From CAWCPR01 sp963797475 (GTDB lineage: Bacteria; Chloroflexota; Anaerolineae; Anaerolineales; UBA4823), in NCBI GenBank assembly GCA_963797475.1, contig CAWCPR010000009.1, positions 186,001 through 250,000 on the forward strand: DNA of 64,000 bases. Reading direction: 5' to 3'. Positions within the stretch are counted from its first letter, which is position 1. Each line of letters begins with the position of its first letter. Below the pieces are notes generated by a model. That model was not told where the DNA came from. It ran no database searches and worked only from the letters and a program-made list of their open reading frames with translations. Positions 37,291-45,702 of this stretch are shown here, piece by piece. A program made the translations under genes and the position numbers.

Positions 37291-37662
37291 TTACAGCGCA
37301 GCCAGGGCCAGGCAGATCCAGCCGGCGATAAAAGCAACACCACCGAGCGGTGTAATTGCTCCCCACCAGCGCTTACCGCTGATGACGAGCGCGTACAGGC
37401 TGCCGGAAAAGAGCACAATCCCAAGGGTGAACAGCCAGCCGGCAGCTTGTGGAAATGGCGAGGCGGGCCAGACGCTGGCAGCAAAAACTGCCGCCAGAAT
37501 CGCCAGGCTGTGAAACAGATGGTAACGCACGGCCGTTTCAAAAGTCTCCAGTCGTTCCGCATTCAACCGGCGTTTCAAGCCATGGGCGCCAAACGCGCCC
37601 AGCCCCACTCCCAGCGCGCCCGAGAGCCCGCCAATCAGGGTTAAAATCGTCTCCACCTTCAA
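37291..37662 (-). CDS. DUF423 (YgdD-like) membrane protein
   Basis: 123 residues with four membrane helices. GLGAFGAHGLKRRLNAERLE near residue 22 and FETAVRYHLFHSLAIL are the DUF423 signature, and SGSLYALVISGKRWWGAITP and LGGVAFIAGW the end block. YgdD-like proteins are widespread and uncharacterised. It immediately follows the MscS gene (one base between stop and start), so they are co-transcribed. Confidence 0.9.
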   Translation of the reverse strand: MKVETILTLIGGLSGALGVGLGAFGAHGLKRRLNAERLETFETAVRYHLFHSLAILAAVFAASVWPASPFPQAAGWLFTLGIVLFSGSLYALVISGKRWWGAITPLGGVAFIAGWICLALAAL

Positions 37663-38523
37663 TTACTCCCCTTCTCCTGGTCTGTAAGAATCCCCGGCTA
37701 TGGCTTGTCGCTGAAATAACAGAGTCTGGGTTGGGAAGGGCATTTCAATTCCGGCGCTTTGGAAGGCGCTGTATATTGCCACCAGGCCGGCGTCCTTTGC
37801 AACGAACGGGTCGTTTTGACCGGTATTTATCCAATAGTACAGGATCAAATCGATGGTCGAACTGCCGAACCCCTGGAAGAGCAGTTGAGGCGCCGGATCC
37901 TCCAATAAGCCCGGAATCCCTCTAATTGCGCCCAAGGCAATGCTGCGCACCTTTTCCATATCGCTCGTGTAACTCACCCCAATCGCGATGTCCACCCGCC
38001 GCCGGACCGCCCGGCTGTAATTTGTGATCGGGCTGGTGAATATCGTAGCGTTGGGGATCAAAACCACCTGCCCATCCCAGGTATGCATCTCCGTGGCGCG
38101 CAAGTCAATCGTGATCACTTTGCCGCCAAATCCGGCGACCGAGATCGCTTCGCCAATAGAAAAAGGCTGCTGGATGAGCATAAGTAAACCGGCGATGAAG
38201 TTTTTGCTGACATCTTGCAGTGCAAAGCCAATCGTAAAGCCGACGATTCCCAGGCCGGTCAGGAACGCCGTCAGGTTAAACCCAACCTGCTGCAGGGCGA
38301 CAATCACGCCCAGGGTCAATACGGTCCAGCGGCTGATATTGGTCATCAGCAGGACGGCCTGGCTGTTTACCGAGCGCCGCAGCAGCCCTCGCCGGACTCC
38401 ACGGCTGACCAGGCCCGCAATATACAGGGTAATGAAGAATATCACTACCGCAGCAATCAATCCCGGCAGGATACCCAAAAATTGCGTCAAGAGCATTTCC
38501 AAAGGTTGCGTCACTTGATCCAC
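37663..38523 (-). CDS. MscS-family mechanosensitive channel
   Basis: 286 residues. Three N-terminal helices, the third (LTAFLTGLGIVGFTIGFALQ) being the glycine/alanine-rich pore helix, then DVSKNFIAGLLMLIQQPFSI, the MscS beta domain with DLRATEMHTWDGQVVLIPNA, and a cytosolic alpha/beta domain. MscS opens under membrane tension. The start is a GTG at 38523: AAGGAGG (38531-38537) lies seven bases upstream of it, whereas the ATG at 38541 would put this ribosome site inside the gene. The next gene upstream is divergent. Confidence 0.9.
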   Translation of the reverse strand: MDQVTQPLEMLLTQFLGILPGLIAAVVIFFITLYIAGLVSRGVRRGLLRRSVNSQAVLLMTNISRWTVLTLGVIVALQQVGFNLTAFLTGLGIVGFTIGFALQDVSKNFIAGLLMLIQQPFSIGEAISVAGFGGKVITIDLRATEMHTWDGQVVLIPNATIFTSPITNYSRAVRRRVDIAIGVSYTSDMEKVRSIALGAIRGIPGLLEDPAPQLLFQGFGSSTIDLILYYWINTGQNDPFVAKDAGLVAIYSAFQSAGIEMPFPTQTLLFQRQAIAGDSYRPGEGE

Positions 38524-38608
38524 TGCATTTCCTCCTTCCATATTCGAGTGTGCACCCAGTCTATCATACCGCATCTGCGCGCTTTTTGTTTTCAGGTACA
38601 ATCGGAAC

Positions 38609-39637
38609 ATGCCTGCTGTCCAACCTGCCGTCTCTATCCTCATGCCTTGCTACAACGCAGCCAATACACTCGTTGAAGCCTTGAACAGCCTGGAACGCCA
38701 AACGCTGGCAGATTATGAGGTCATCGTCGTAGACGACGGCTCCAGCGATTTAAGCGCGGAAATCCTGAAAGCCCGCCGCGGCGCCGACAGCCGCATCCGC
38801 TGCCTGAGACAGCCCCACCAGGGCATTATCGCAGCGTTGAATAGCGGCCTGAAGGCTTGCAGGGCCCCGCTGGTGGCGCGCATGGACTGCGACGACCGTT
38901 CCTTCCCCGAACGACTGGAGCGCCAGGCAGCCTTCCTGCGGGCGCATCCTGAGATCAGTGTGGTAGGCTGCCTGGTAGCCGGCTTTCCAGAAGAGGATGT
39001 GCGCCAGGGATTCAAGCTTTATATGAGCTGGCTAAATTCGCTGGTCAGCGATGCGGAGATCCGCCGCGAGATTTTCGTCGAAAGCCCGCTGGCCCACCCT
39101 AGCGTGATGTTCCGGCGAGAAACCGTCTTACAAGCCGGCGGGTATCAGGATCACGGTTGGCCTGAGGATTACGACCTGTGGCTGCGCCTGTATCTTCAGG
39201 AGGAGCGATTTGCCAAAATCCCGCAGGTTCTGCTGGAGTGGCGAGAGGGGCCAAAGCGGCTTACACGCACTGACAGCCGCTATTCTGTGGAGAATTTTCT
39301 ACGCGCCAAGGCCAGTTACCTGGCCCGCGGCCCGCTGAAGGATCGCCAGACGGTGATCGTTTGGGGCTCGGGGATGATGGGCCGCAGGTTGAGCAAGCAT
39401 CTCGTGCGCCAGGGGGCGCCGTTAAAAGCTTTTGTCGATGTCGATCCAGGTAAAATCGGGCGTACCCGGCGCGGCCTGCCTATCCTTTTGCCCGCCGATT
39501 TGCCGGGCTGGTGGGACAGCCAGGAAAGCCCCGCATTGCTGGCTGCGGTTGGAGCGCGCGGGGCGCGCCAGCTCATACGAGACCAACTGGCCGCGCTTGG
39601 CCTCATCGAAGGCCAGGACTGGTGGGGAACTGCCTGA
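38609..39637 (+). CDS. Family 2 glycosyltransferase with C-terminal Rossmann-like domain
   Basis: 342 residues. The GT2 domain (1-240) has VSILMPCYNAANTLVEALNS, EVIVVDDGSSDLSAEIL (first DDx motif) and LVARMDCDDRSFPERLERQA (DxD for UDP-sugar and metal), then SPLAHPSVMFRRETVLQAGG and GWPEDYDLWLRLYL with the E-D catalytic motif. From residue about 250, VIVWGSGMMGRRLSKHLVRQ starts a second, nucleotide-binding-like domain related to the N-terminal part of PglD-type sugar acyltransferases. Such fusions are unusual. Sugar and acceptor unknown. A second glycosyltransferase-like gene follows. Confidence 0.85.
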   Translation: MPAVQPAVSILMPCYNAANTLVEALNSLERQTLADYEVIVVDDGSSDLSAEILKARRGADSRIRCLRQPHQGIIAALNSGLKACRAPLVARMDCDDRSFPERLERQAAFLRAHPEISVVGCLVAGFPEEDVRQGFKLYMSWLNSLVSDAEIRREIFVESPLAHPSVMFRRETVLQAGGYQDHGWPEDYDLWLRLYLQEERFAKIPQVLLEWREGPKRLTRTDSRYSVENFLRAKASYLARGPLKDRQTVIVWGSGMMGRRLSKHLVRQGAPLKAFVDVDPGKIGRTRRGLPILLPADLPGWWDSQESPALLAAVGARGARQLIRDQLAALGLIEGQDWWGTA

Positions 39638-39683
39638 AACTTGCGCCCGCTGGCTACCGGAATATCCGTTGCTGCCCGAGAAT

Positions 39684-40796
39684 ATGGCTTCGATTACGGT
39701 TCTTTACGACGGCTGGCCCCTGGTGCATTGGCCCAACAGCACGGCTGCCCTGCACCTTTCCACTCTGCTACACTACCAGCCGGAAGGGGTGCAATCCATC
39801 GTCGCCCTGCCTGGACGGCCTGCTTTTCCTTTGCCGGAACGCGCAGGCGTACACACCCACCCAACCGGCGAATCCGAAGCTGACCGCCTGGAATGGGAGC
39901 AACGCGTTTTGCCGCGTCTGGCCAGGGACCTGGCTGCCGACCTGCTGCATTTCACCGCCGGCCATCCCGCCATGTTCAGAGGGCTGCCAAGCGTCGCAAG
40001 CCCGGCTGACTTCAGCCCGGAATTGCATTTCCAGGCCGGCCGAGGACAGAGGCGGCTGGTCGCCCGTGTGCGCGAGGCGCTGGGCCAGGGAGCCCGGACA
40101 CAATCTCACTACCTCCTTTGGCCAGCAGATCTGCCGGCGCCGGAGGGGAAAACCTCACTGATCCGGCTGCCGCCGGTCGTCCATCCCGCCTTTACCTCCC
40201 CTGGTGCAGGGTTTGCAGAAGGAGCCGGAAACCTTGAGGATTTACCGGAAACTTACCTGCTCTACCATGGCCCGTCCGGGCCATCCACTCTGCGCCGCCT
40301 TTTGGAAGCCTGGAGCTGGGCCGCGAGCGCTATCGGCGATTATTTCCCATTACTCGTAATCGGATTGGATGAGACCGGGAAGGCCGCGCTGGAAGATCTC
40401 CGCCGTGAATACCAGCTTGGTGAGACCGTCCGCAGCCTGCCCGTTCTACCGCCAGAGACGCTGGCAGCAGTCTACCACGGCAGTAGCGCGGTGTTCCACC
40501 CTGCGCCGCTCTCACCCTGGGAGGGCCCGCTGCGCCTGGCCCTGGTTTGCGAGAAACCGGCAGTTTCCTTTGAGAGCCGGCTGGCAGACGCGTTGGTGGG
40601 CCCGGCAGCTTTCCTCATTCCGCCAGGTCCGGACAGCATCCGGGCCCTGGGCGCAGCTTTAATCGCGGTCGTCGTGGACGAAGGCCTTTCCTCGTCTCTG
40701 TCTGAAGCTGCCCGCCAGCGCGCGGCCGGTTGGAAAACCCCCCAATTTAGCGAACATCTGCTGGCAGCCTACAATTCGATCCGCGAACGAGGCTAA
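39684..40796 (+). CDS. Glycosyltransferase family 4-like protein (divergent)
   Basis: About 370 residues from MASITVLYDGWPLVHWPNST. The GT-B outline is visible: N-terminal Rossmann half with LLHYQPEGVQSIVALPG, a middle DLLHFTAGHPAM, and a C-terminal half with TYLLYHGPSGPSTLRRLLEA, LVIGLDETGKAALEDLRRE, and AVYHGSSAVFHPAPLSPWEG where GT4 enzymes carry the E-x7-E motif, here reduced. The loss of the usual glutamates makes activity uncertain. The longer reading overlaps the GT2 gene in another frame and is not coding. It lies 46 bases after the GT2 gene. Confidence 0.65.
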   Translation: MASITVLYDGWPLVHWPNSTAALHLSTLLHYQPEGVQSIVALPGRPAFPLPERAGVHTHPTGESEADRLEWEQRVLPRLARDLAADLLHFTAGHPAMFRGLPSVASPADFSPELHFQAGRGQRRLVARVREALGQGARTQSHYLLWPADLPAPEGKTSLIRLPPVVHPAFTSPGAGFAEGAGNLEDLPETYLLYHGPSGPSTLRRLLEAWSWAASAIGDYFPLLVIGLDETGKAALEDLRREYQLGETVRSLPVLPPETLAAVYHGSSAVFHPAPLSPWEGPLRLALVCEKPAVSFESRLADALVGPAAFLIPPGPDSIRALGAALIAVVVDEGLSSSLSEAARQRAAGWKTPQFSEHLLAAYNSIRERG

Positions 40797-40798
40797 GC

Positions 40799-41602
40799 TC
40801 ATCTGCCTTTTAATAAACGCCCGGCAAACAGGGCTAAACCGGCTCCCCCCAGAAGCAGCAAACCACCCAGAATCCCCAACATTGGAGACCTGCCGCTGCC
40901 GCCGCTGGTCACCGGCGCCTCCACCAGCGTCTGAGAATCTGCCTGCGCGCCGAAATCCAGGTAAGTCTCATCGCCGGCGTTTAAATGTACGGCGTAATTC
41001 GTTACCGTGGTCGGGTTATAACCGGCTGGCACTGCCACGCTGACGTTATAATCGCCTTCCGGGACGTTCTCAAAACAGAAGGGGTCTGAGCCGGGTGTTG
41101 TCTTCGCCGTTTTGGACACCGTCCCTATGCGATTGCTGGCGCTGATCGCCCCATCCGGGATCGCGACTTCGGTCTCCTGGCGAATGGAGTCGCCATTCAG
41201 ATCGTTGAACAGCAGGATACACAGATTGCCGCTTCCCGGCCTGGTCGTAGGCGTGGGCAAAACCGGGGTTGGCGTAGGGCTTGGGCCAGGGGTAGGGGTC
41301 GTCTCCGGCGGTCCGGCCAGCCCGAGCAGCAGTTGCTGGCCCTCAAAAATCGTATCCCCGGCAAGGTTGTTCAGCTTGCGCAGCTCGTCAACTGGCACCC
41401 CGGTGAGCAAGGAGATGCTCAACAATGTGTCGTTCGCTTTGACCGTGTAAATAATGCGCCCGTCGGGCAGCGGGGTGGGCGTGTAGATGGGGATCTGGCG
41501 GGCCGGCGCGGCCGAAACAGCGCCTGCCAGGCCGAATAACAGCCAGGCCACCAGCAGCGACCCGGCCCCAAGAATGATACGTTTGTCGATTCGGTTTTGC
41601 AT
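40799..41602 (-). CDS. Exported LysM protein with SdrD-B-like domain
   Basis: 267 residues. Signal peptide (residues 1-33) ends near AAPARQ. A LysM domain (YTVKANDTLLSISLLTGVPV) precedes a TTPTPGPSPTP-type linker and an SdrD/Cna-B-like beta domain with ILLFNDLNGDSIRQETEVAI (the N-D-x-N-x-D/R metal-binding turn) and FCFENVPEGDYNVSVAVPAG. A C-terminal helix (GILGGLLLLGGAGLALFAG) followed by RLLKGR is a membrane anchor. Likely a cell-surface protein attached to the envelope. Confidence 0.85.
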   Translation of the reverse strand: MQNRIDKRIILGAGSLLVAWLLFGLAGAVSAAPARQIPIYTPTPLPDGRIIYTVKANDTLLSISLLTGVPVDELRKLNNLAGDTIFEGQQLLLGLAGPPETTPTPGPSPTPTPVLPTPTTRPGSGNLCILLFNDLNGDSIRQETEVAIPDGAISASNRIGTVSKTAKTTPGSDPFCFENVPEGDYNVSVAVPAGYNPTTVTNYAVHLNAGDETYLDFGAQADSQTLVEAPVTSGGSGRSPMLGILGGLLLLGGAGLALFAGRLLKGR

Positions 41603-41705
41603 AACAGCGCTGATTATACTGGAAGAAAAGGCGGAATGGCTGCGAAGCGAGCGCTTGAAGGGTCCGGCCAGGATGATTTAAGGAATCGCTCAGCGGAAAA
41701 ATAGC

Positions 41706-42317
41706 CTAACGCCGGTCCATCCCGGCCCGCTCGAGCTGGAACCACCAGCGAGCCACCTGGGAGACGGCTAATAATGCCAGGAGAAATAATCCAGCGAAGA
41801 AAATTTGGATCCGCAGGGCGTCAGAATTGAGGATCGGCGCCGGCGGGTGCATCACGTTCTGGATCGTGCGCAAAGCCGACAGCAAGGCCAGGGCATATAC
41901 CAGGTTGCCGGCCGAAGCCCAGGCCGGGTTTTCCAGCAGTGTAACCCCAATCTGGAGCAGCAAGCCAACCACTACAAAAACGATCGCCAGGCGGAAGCGC
42001 GGCTCTGACAGGAATAAACCGTTCCAATTGGCTTCCATTGCCCACAGTGAAATCGGGATGTACGTGATCCAGAAGAAAAGGCCTGTGCGCCCCAGGGCGC
42101 GCGACCATAAATGCAGGCTTTCACGGCGGGTGAGCAGCCCGGCCAGGCCAGTCAGGCCTGCGGCGACGAAAGCTGCCAGGGCCGCCCACACCCAGGCGCC
42201 ATGCAGGTAAACTACGCGCACATGGGTGCCCAAAGTTTTCTCCGCCGGTGCGAACGCAGTTAAAGCAGCCATCGCCGCCAGAGCCAAAACCAGCCAAATG
42301 ATTGGAGATCTTCTCAT
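41706..42317 (-). CDS. Polytopic membrane protein of unknown function
   Basis: About 204 residues from MRRSPIIWLVL with six or seven hydrophobic helices. THVRVVYLHGAWVWAALAA near residue 35 recalls the R-x-x-Y-x-H-x-x-x-A-W of cytochrome c assembly (CcmC/CcsA) proteins, but the later tryptophan-rich heme motif is not seen, so this is only a hint. Starts upstream of the chosen ATG add a poorly conserved tail. It follows the LysM/SdrD gene on the same strand after 100 bases. Function unknown. Confidence 0.6.
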   Translation of the reverse strand: MRRSPIIWLVLALAAMAALTAFAPAEKTLGTHVRVVYLHGAWVWAALAAFVAAGLTGLAGLLTRRESLHLWSRALGRTGLFFWITYIPISLWAMEANWNGLFLSEPRFRLAIVFVVVGLLLQIGVTLLENPAWASAGNLVYALALLSALRTIQNVMHPPAPILNSDALRIQIFFAGLFLLALLAVSQVARWWFQLERAGMDRR

Positions 42318-42578
42318 AGGGCAACCCAAAATTAGCAGAATTTTACCCTGAAAAGTACGAGTTGGTCCAATAAAAAACATCACTCCAAGTTGCTTTCAGA
42401 GTGATGTTTCTATTGCTACGTCCGTATTATCAATTAGCTTTCAAGGAAATGAAGCGTCATGGACAAAGTCCAATACCAGGGATGAAAAATTCCGACCGAT
42501 CTCATACCCGGTTGTCCGTGGCGCCCTAACCGCTGCACCACACGCTAAACAGCAAATGAGCGAAACGACTTTTTGAGA

Positions 42579-42989
42579 TTATGCCAATTGCGGCTGCAGG
42601 AACGCTGAGAACATGGTGGTTTGAAGGCGATTAACCAGCTCTGCCTGGGCGTCGCACCAAACCGGGCGCATTGGGCAACCGTCTCCGAACGTACAAACAC
42701 CATTCCCGGCCACGCATTCATTAAGCAGGATCGGGCCGTCAATCGCCTCGACTACATCGAGCAGGGATATTTCTCCTGCTGAGCGGGCCAGGGATACGCC
42801 TCCACGGGCGCCCCGTGAGGTTTGTAAGAGGCCGGCAACCGAGAGCTGAGAGACGATCTTCGCCAGGAAAGAGGGCGGGATCTGCTGCTCCTGGGCGATC
42901 TGGCTGGTTGCCGCACGTTGATCGGTTCCAATCTGAGCAAGGTAAAGAACTGCGCGTACCGCGTAATCAGCTTGACGAGTGATTTGCAT
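42579..42989 (-). CDS. Rrf2-family transcription regulator with cysteine cluster
   Basis: 136 residues. The winged helix is MQITRQADYAVRAVLYLAQI then IPPSFLAKIVSQLSVAGLLQ, followed by SRGARGGVSLAR, the Rrf2 wing. Cysteines at ECVAGNGVCTFGDGC (spacing as in NsrR/IscR-type Fe-S regulators), with MRPVWCDAQ following, suggest an iron-sulfur cluster. Such proteins sense nitric oxide, oxygen or cluster status. The promoter at 43037-43065 is overlapped downstream by an inverted repeat, so autorepression is likely. Neighbouring genes do not name a target. Confidence 0.85.
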   Translation of the reverse strand: MQITRQADYAVRAVLYLAQIGTDQRAATSQIAQEQQIPPSFLAKIVSQLSVAGLLQTSRGARGGVSLARSAGEISLLDVVEAIDGPILLNECVAGNGVCTFGDGCPMRPVWCDAQAELVNRLQTTMFSAFLQPQLA

Positions 42990-43017
42990 GGGTAAACTCC
43001 CTTTATTTGGTCTTACG

Positions 43018-43030
43018 GATAAAAATTATC
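43018..43030. promoter_or_regulatory. Inverted repeat at the Rrf2 transcription start
   Basis: GATAA-N3-TTATC. It lies just downstream of the -10 box of the Rrf2 promoter, where a bound repressor would block initiation. A likely autoregulatory operator, by position. Confidence 0.45.
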
Positions 43031-43036
43031 ATCAAT

Positions 43037-43065
43037 ATTTTAGACTGTTTTTGACCTATTCTCAA
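43037..43065 (-). promoter_or_regulatory. Sigma-70 promoter of the Rrf2 gene
   Basis: On the minus strand TTGAGA (43065-43060), 17-base spacer, TAAAAT (43042-43037). Distance to the ATG is about 50 bases. Confidence 0.65.
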
Positions 43066-43095
43066 GTGACAGACATCATTGCTGTAAGATGACGT

Positions 43096-43112
43096 TCATA
43101 TGTTTAATATGA
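43096..43112. promoter_or_regulatory. Palindrome upstream of the Rrf2 promoter
   Basis: TCATAT-N5-ATATGA, followed by the second TTATCATC copy. Position about 35 bases upstream of the Rrf2 -35 box, so a possible second operator or activator site. Confidence 0.35.
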
Positions 43113-43402
43113 CGGTTATCATCCAGAATATGTCATAGACCTTACAAATTTCTCACTGATCGCGGCAGTTCCACTGCGTCCGGCATGGACGCCATCCACC
43201 TGCAAAGATGAGCGACTGGCTCATTTCCCCCAAGAACCCATCGAATCTTAACACAAGGTTAAATCAAAGTATGGTAATATTGGCGCGCGGGTGCTCTGAT
43301 GCGGTCCTCATTATGGGGAAAAGCCTGGCGAGCATTCCCTGGATGATATTAAAAATTCCTATACTTCAAACTATGCAACGCTATCCGTAGGAGGCATTTT
43401 AG

Positions 43403-44752
43403 ATGAAACAAATTTGTGTCGTTGGCGTCGGCTACGTGGGGCTGGTGACTGCTGCCTGTTTTGCCGATTTGGGAAACCGGGTGATCGCCCTGGATATCAG
43501 TGAAGAAAAAATCGAGGGTCTGAAACGCGGGGAAATGCCCATCTATGAACCGGCTCTAGAAGAGCTGGTGGCTCGCAATGTACGGTCCGGGCGACTCTCG
43601 TTCACAACCTCATACCCGGAAGGGCTTAACGGGACCGAATTCGCTTTTATCGCTGTTGGGACCCCCTCGGGTGTCGACGGCGAAGCGGATCTCCGCTACG
43701 TTGCAGTTGCTGCGGAATCGATCGCCCGGAATATGACCGCCCCCCTGATTATCATCAATAAATCAACCGTGCCGGTGGGTACAGGCGACTGGGTCGCAGA
43801 TATCGTCGCCGAACACCAGAATGAGCCGATCCCATTCTCGGTAGTCTCCTGCCCCGAATTCCTGCGAGAAGGCTCTGCAATCAGCGATTTCATGCAGCCG
43901 CATCGCACCGTGCTCGGCTCGCTGGATCTCGAGGCAGCCGAAAAAGTAGCCCAGCTTCACCTGCCCCTACGGGCGCCAATTGTCATCACCGACCTGCGCA
44001 CAGCCGAGATGATCAAATACGCCTCCAACGCATTCCTGGCGACTAAGATCTCGTTCATCAACGAGATCGCAAACATATGCGAGGCTTTGGGCGCGGATGT
44101 GAAAGAAGTGGCTGTCGGAATGGGTTATGATAAGCGCATTGGCCCGCAATTCCTGGATGCCGGATTGGGCTACGGCGGGTCTTGCTTTCCCAAGGATGTG
44201 AAAGCCCTGGCGTACATGGCGGCCGAGAAAGGCCGCCACCCGCAGTTGCTGCACGCCGTAATGGAAATCAATAACGACCGCCGGCCGATGGCAGTGAACC
44301 GCCTCAAGGAGATGATCGGCAGTCTGCGCGGGAAAACCGTTGGCTTGTTGGGCCTGTCATTCAAACCCAATACCGACGACATGCGTGACGCCCCCGCAGT
44401 CGATGTCGCCCAGGCTTTGATCTCGCTGGGCGCCAAAGTGCGGGCGTATGACCCGGTGGCAATGCAGGTCGCCGCACCGCTCATGGCGGACGTGGAAATG
44501 AGCTCCGATCCTTACTCCCTGGCGGAAGGCTGCGACGCGCTCATGGTGCTGACCGAATGGAACGAATTCAAGCAGCTTGACCTGGAGCGCTTGCACGATC
44601 TCCTGGCCCAGCCTGTAATCTTCGATGGGCGCAACATCTACGATCCGCACGTGATGAAACGCCTGGGCTTCCATCACCGGGGCTTTGGCCGTGGTTATAA
44701 CGGCAACCAGTTTGAGAGCGAGAAGGAAGTCGCTTCCGTCGCAGCTCAATAA
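43403..44752 (+). CDS. ugd: UDP-glucose 6-dehydrogenase
   Basis: 449 residues. The NAD-binding motif ICVVGVGYVGLVTAACFADL starts the protein; MPIYEPALEELVARNVRSGR, FIAVGTPSGVDGEADLRYVA and STVPVGTGDWVADIV are the standard UDP-glucose/GDP-mannose dehydrogenase blocks. CPEFLREGSAISDFMQPHRT follows, and the catalytic cysteine is in GYGGSCFPKDVKAL near residue 261. LSFKPNTDDMRDAPAVDVAQ is the C-terminal UDP-binding block. It oxidises UDP-glucose to UDP-glucuronate for polysaccharides. TAGGAGG precedes the ATG. A methyltransferase gene follows after 45 bases. Confidence 0.95.
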   Translation: MKQICVVGVGYVGLVTAACFADLGNRVIALDISEEKIEGLKRGEMPIYEPALEELVARNVRSGRLSFTTSYPEGLNGTEFAFIAVGTPSGVDGEADLRYVAVAAESIARNMTAPLIIINKSTVPVGTGDWVADIVAEHQNEPIPFSVVSCPEFLREGSAISDFMQPHRTVLGSLDLEAAEKVAQLHLPLRAPIVITDLRTAEMIKYASNAFLATKISFINEIANICEALGADVKEVAVGMGYDKRIGPQFLDAGLGYGGSCFPKDVKALAYMAAEKGRHPQLLHAVMEINNDRRPMAVNRLKEMIGSLRGKTVGLLGLSFKPNTDDMRDAPAVDVAQALISLGAKVRAYDPVAMQVAAPLMADVEMSSDPYSLAEGCDALMVLTEWNEFKQLDLERLHDLLAQPVIFDGRNIYDPHVMKRLGFHHRGFGRGYNGNQFESEKEVASVAAQ

Positions 44753-44797
44753 TAATTCTTCTTATATCACCTGCCAGATAAGATTTAGGCGCGGTTC

Positions 44798-45700
44798 TTG
44801 GGGTCCGGCGAGCGACCACCCGTTTGTGATTACGAAGGGTCCGACTATCAGACCTCTTTCTGGGAGCACGGCGACCGGGCCTATGAAGACCAGGTCGAGG
44901 CAGTCGCACTGCGCCGCCTGCTGCCAAAGGGCGGCAAATTCCTCCTGGAAATCGGGGCTGGAGCCGGGCGCAACACGCCGCGATACCATGGGTTTGAACG
45001 CGTGGTCCTCCTGGATTACTCACGCAGCCAGCTCCAGCAGGCTCGCCAGCGCCTGGGGGATACTTCCCGATATATTTATGTGGCTGCAGACGTGTACCGG
45101 CTCCCATTCGTTCCCGGGCTGTTCGACGCTGTCACGATGATCCGCACCCTGCACCATATGGCAGATGCCCCGCTTGCACTCAGCCAGATCCGCCAGGTCC
45201 TTCAACCGGGGGCGATTTTCATCCTGGAATTCGCCAATAAGCAAAACCTGAAAGCCATCCTGCGCTACCTGCTCCGGCGCCAAACCTGGAGCCCTTTCTC
45301 CCCAGAACCGGTTGAATTTGCTGCGCTAAATTTTGATTTCCACCCGAAAAGCGTTCGCAAATGGCTGCGCCAACAGCAGTTCAAAATTGAACGCCAGCTC
45401 ACCGTATCCCATTTTCGCAGCCCGCTTTTGAAACGGCTGCTGCCGCTAAAGCTGCTGGTCGCTATGGATTCAATGGCCCAGTTAAGCGGGGATTGGTGGC
45501 AGCTTTCCCCCAGCGTTTTTCTGCGAGCAGGCGCGGTCGGGGACACGCCACGCTCCGCCCCAGGGGGCTTTTTCCGCTGCCCGGCCTGCGGTCACTTTCC
45601 GCTAGAAGAAGGCACGACCCCGCTGGCCTGTCAAAACTGTGGACGGCGCTGGGCGATGCGCGATGGCATTTATGATTTTCGCGAGCCGGACGGTACGTGA
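44798..45700 (+). CDS. SAM-dependent methyltransferase with C-terminal zinc ribbon
   Basis: 300 residues from a TTG start. The N-terminus CDYEGSDYQTSFWEHGDRAY leads to a class I methyltransferase core: FLLEIGAGAGRNTPRYHGFE (motif I), VVLLDYSRSQLQQARQRL, AVTMIRTLHHMADAPLALSQ and LQPGAIFILEF. From residue 255, FRCPACGHFPL and CQNCGRRWAMRDGIYDFREP form a Trm112-like ribbon (two CxxC), normally a separate partner of methyltransferases. Fusion of the two in one chain is notable. Target unknown. The gene is convergent with the next one. Confidence 0.75.
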   Translation: MGSGERPPVCDYEGSDYQTSFWEHGDRAYEDQVEAVALRRLLPKGGKFLLEIGAGAGRNTPRYHGFERVVLLDYSRSQLQQARQRLGDTSRYIYVAADVYRLPFVPGLFDAVTMIRTLHHMADAPLALSQIRQVLQPGAIFILEFANKQNLKAILRYLLRRQTWSPFSPEPVEFAALNFDFHPKSVRKWLRQQQFKIERQLTVSHFRSPLLKRLLPLKLLVAMDSMAQLSGDWWQLSPSVFLRAGAVGDTPRSAPGGFFRCPACGHFPLEEGTTPLACQNCGRRWAMRDGIYDFREPDGT

Positions 45701-45702
45701 GG

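Larger units (their letters stand above)
42990..43402. other. Regulatory region between Rrf2 gene and ugd
   Basis: 413 bases with no convincing gene. The left part holds the Rrf2 promoter and two inverted repeats. TTATCATC occurs at 43026-43033 and again at 43116-43123. The right part has weak -10-like sequences (TAATAT near 43276, TATACT near 43363) and the TAGGAGG ribosome site of ugd. Confidence 0.6.

Noticed and set aside
42478..42550. tRNA-like sequence on the minus strand (GTGC/GCGC D-stem and a GG loop)
   Set aside because: The anticodon and T arms do not pair and the T loop is not recognisable, so at most a relic.
43208..43390. A 60-residue open frame before ugd
   Set aside because: No ribosome site and no recognisable features; it lies in the promoter region.
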